From positions 1,060,501 through 1,124,500 of the forward strand of contig JANFOG010000003.1 of the NCBI GenBank assembly GCA_024336345.1: a DNA stretch of 64,000 nucleotides. The letters are read 5' to 3'. The notes below the pieces were generated by a model. It saw only the letters and a list, made by a program, of their open reading frames with translations. It did not search any database and had not been told where the DNA came from. This stretch comes from Mariannaea sp. PMI_226. Its lineage: Eukaryota > Ascomycota > Sordariomycetes > Hypocreales > Nectriaceae. A program made the translations under genes and the position numbers. Below, in pieces: positions 62,599 through 64,000 of the stretch. Each line of letters opens with the position of its first letter. Positions within the stretch are counted from its first letter, which is position 1.

Positions 62599-63000
62599 TT
62601 AAAATCCACCGATGTTGCAAATGGCGGTGTAAAGGGTGACCTTTGCGACGTTCTGGTTGACAACATAGCAGCCATTGCCGTTGGCATCGATAAGAATAGG
62701 ACCCGACCCATCGAATGGGCAGAGTCCGCCGATAGTGGCCAAATTGTGGCCATTAACATCCAGCGAGTCGAACTGAGAACCATCGGAAATGATCTCAATA
62801 CTGCCGACAAAGTTGTTTCCGAAGTCGATATCGGTGTTTTGATACTGACCACCGACAGCATCCCACTGTCCAGCCCAGTTCTTGCAGCGAGCATCGCTAT
62901 AGTAGTTGACGTGGTTTGGGTTTCCGTCGCGCTTCATAATAGCAGCGCCCAGAGCGGAAGTGGCCATGAGGGCCAGGCTGAGGATATTGGCAGAAACCAT
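62599..63000 (-). CDS. Small secreted cysteine-containing protein
   Basis: A 133-residue single coding exon. Residues 1-19 (MVSANILSLALMATSALGA) form a signal peptide. A dibasic Lys23-Arg24 follows shortly, so a short propeptide could be removed by the Kex2 protease, leaving about 109 residues starting DGNPNHVNYY. The mature part is Gly/Asn/Asp-rich, low in charge, with four cysteines (39, 94, 111, 128) able to form two disulfides, and ends ICNIGGF. Size, secretion signal and composition match small secreted proteins of filamentous fungi, a class that includes antifungal, adhesion and effector-like molecules; I recognise no specific family. A 5' UTR intron is likely (donor GTAAG at 63085, acceptor TTTTAG ending at 63008). 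A CTATATATAG element lies at 63212-63221. Confidence 0.82.
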   Translation of the reverse strand: MVSANILSLALMATSALGAAIMKRDGNPNHVNYYSDARCKNWAGQWDAVGGQYQNTDIDFGNNFVGSIEIISDGSQFDSLDVNGHNLATIGGLCPFDGSGPILIDANGNGCYVVNQNVAKVTLYTAICNIGGF

Positions 63001-63007
63001 CTTTACT

Positions 63008-63085
63008 CTAAAAAAGAAAAAACAAGAACAAAGAGCGGTCAGATTGTATTGCTGTGTATGAGGTGGTTCTGTTGATGGCTCTTAC
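63008..63085 (-). other. Probable 5' UTR intron of the secreted-protein gene
   Basis: On the minus strand GTAAGA after CTTCAAG opens, and a T-rich stretch ending TTTTTTAG closes, a 78-nt interval. The ATG follows seven bases after the acceptor. Confidence 0.55.
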
Positions 63086-64000
63086 CTTGAAGGCTTTAAA
63101 TGGTTGGTTTGATAAGAATATGTAAGACTGGTTTTCAGTGTAGAAGATGATGCTTAAAGCTGCTTGGAAATGATTTTGTTAACATGATCTGATCAGTTGC
63201 GTATAACCTTCCTATATATAGGGACGAAAATACATCCCGTGTCTATTCCGTCAAGGGCCTTTCTTCTGAACAATGCGTCCAAGTATAATGTGCAAGCAAG
63301 TCAGATGTTTCGATTTCTACTACCTAAGCTATTCCTATCAACCTGGCTCAAATTGGAACTTTGGTTGTATATATGGCAATCTGAAGTGGTTCTTGTAGCC
63401 ACATGCTGGAATATTGAGTTGTGATTGGCTTATATCTCGGTATCCTTTTGTGACCCTACGGCAAACTTTACGGGAAGTGGAGAGTATCGAACAGGCAGGG
63501 CTAGCAAATCAAATCGCAAGGAAAAAACAACGGGGTACTTGATTCACTACTTTATTTCGCCTATACTTGATGTATCGGGAAAATTATCTCCTCATTGATT
63601 GTCCGTACCACATCCCAGATTAAGTGATTATCCGCACCACATACTCTTGAGAAGCGGGTTGAAACGTTCCCAATTGGGTTATACGATTCGTCATCCCTTC
63701 CGGTGTGCTAATAAAGTAATAGCTGCGTAGTGAACAGGGATATTGGGGAATTAGAAGGATCAGTAATAGATATACTTGAGTTTATGTGAGAAATAGCCTA
63801 TAAAGAAAGTACTCGCGATCCTCATGATTACCCCCAAGGCTTTAAATAGCGACATGGCGATAGGTATTCTCGGCGCTGATCCGTACTTTTTGCGTAATCA
63901 TAAGCCACCAAGGTATGATGCAGACCGATTCGCAAATATTGCCTTAGCACACCAGAAGGGATAGGGTTTGTATCCAATGTGGCTCGTCTTGGAAGGTTGG
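63086..64000. other. Right-edge region: promoter of the secreted-protein gene, then no gene
   Basis: The first part carries the leader and promoter of the minus-strand secreted-protein gene, with the TATA-type CTATATATAG at 63212-63221. The rest to the window edge is AT-rich and shows no coding potential I recognise. Confidence 0.45.

Noticed and set aside
62587..63075. 162-codon plus-strand open frame
   Set aside because: It is the antisense shadow of the secreted-protein gene, which has a signal peptide and cysteine pattern that this frame lacks.

Overview
The window is filamentous-ascomycete nuclear DNA, most likely from a Eurotiomycete (Aspergillus/Penicillium type). Genes are split by short GT-AG introns of about 50-120 nt. 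Families present include a Whi3-type RNA-binding protein, a RAP1/RSR1-type GTPase, EFR3, Zn2Cys6 regulators, GH3 enzymes and expanded F-box proteins. The intron-containing tRNA-Leu is of eukaryotic type. No operons, CRISPR arrays or prokaryotic signals are present. All gene models were spliced by hand from the sequence; each reconstructed multi-exon frame closes without internal stops.

Left part (1-42 kb): few genes, spaced very widely. It holds a small unrecognised protein (1675-2181), a Whi3-like two-RRM protein (8571-6700, minus), a short-chain dehydrogenase (19464-20525, plus), a RAP1/RSR1-like GTPase with eight exons (23313-22046, minus), a proline-rich single-pass membrane protein (33311-32541, minus) and the plasma-membrane scaffold EFR3 (39245-35645, minus). 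The gaps between them include two of about 9-11 kb in which I find no convincing gene. They are rich in homopolymers and microsatellites. Several of these genes serve polarity, cell cycle and membrane signalling.

Right part (42-64 kb): denser and accessory in character. It holds an FAD monooxygenase (43540-42112, minus), a small protein resembling a retroelement protease-like beta-barrel (44991-44313, minus), an F-box protein (45861-47388, plus), a tRNA-Leu(UAG) with intron (47610-47714), and a wrecked Ste20-type kinase pseudogene (about 48454-47890, minus). Then come a sugar-porter MFS transporter (51097-48949, minus) divergent from a cytosolic arylsulfatase (51759-53685, plus), a transcription factor with two complete Zn2Cys6 clusters in tandem (56159-53778, minus), a signal-less GH3-PA14 beta-glucosidase (60194-57497, minus) and a Kex2-type small secreted protein (63000-62599, minus).

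The most interesting reading is that transporter, sulfatase, twin-zinc-cluster regulator and beta-glucosidase form one catabolic cluster. A sulfated beta-glucoside would be imported intact, desulfated and deglucosylated inside the cell. The shared transporter/sulfatase promoter carries an inverted repeat and CreA-like hexamers. This is inference from gene content and the absence of signal peptides; the substrate is unknown.
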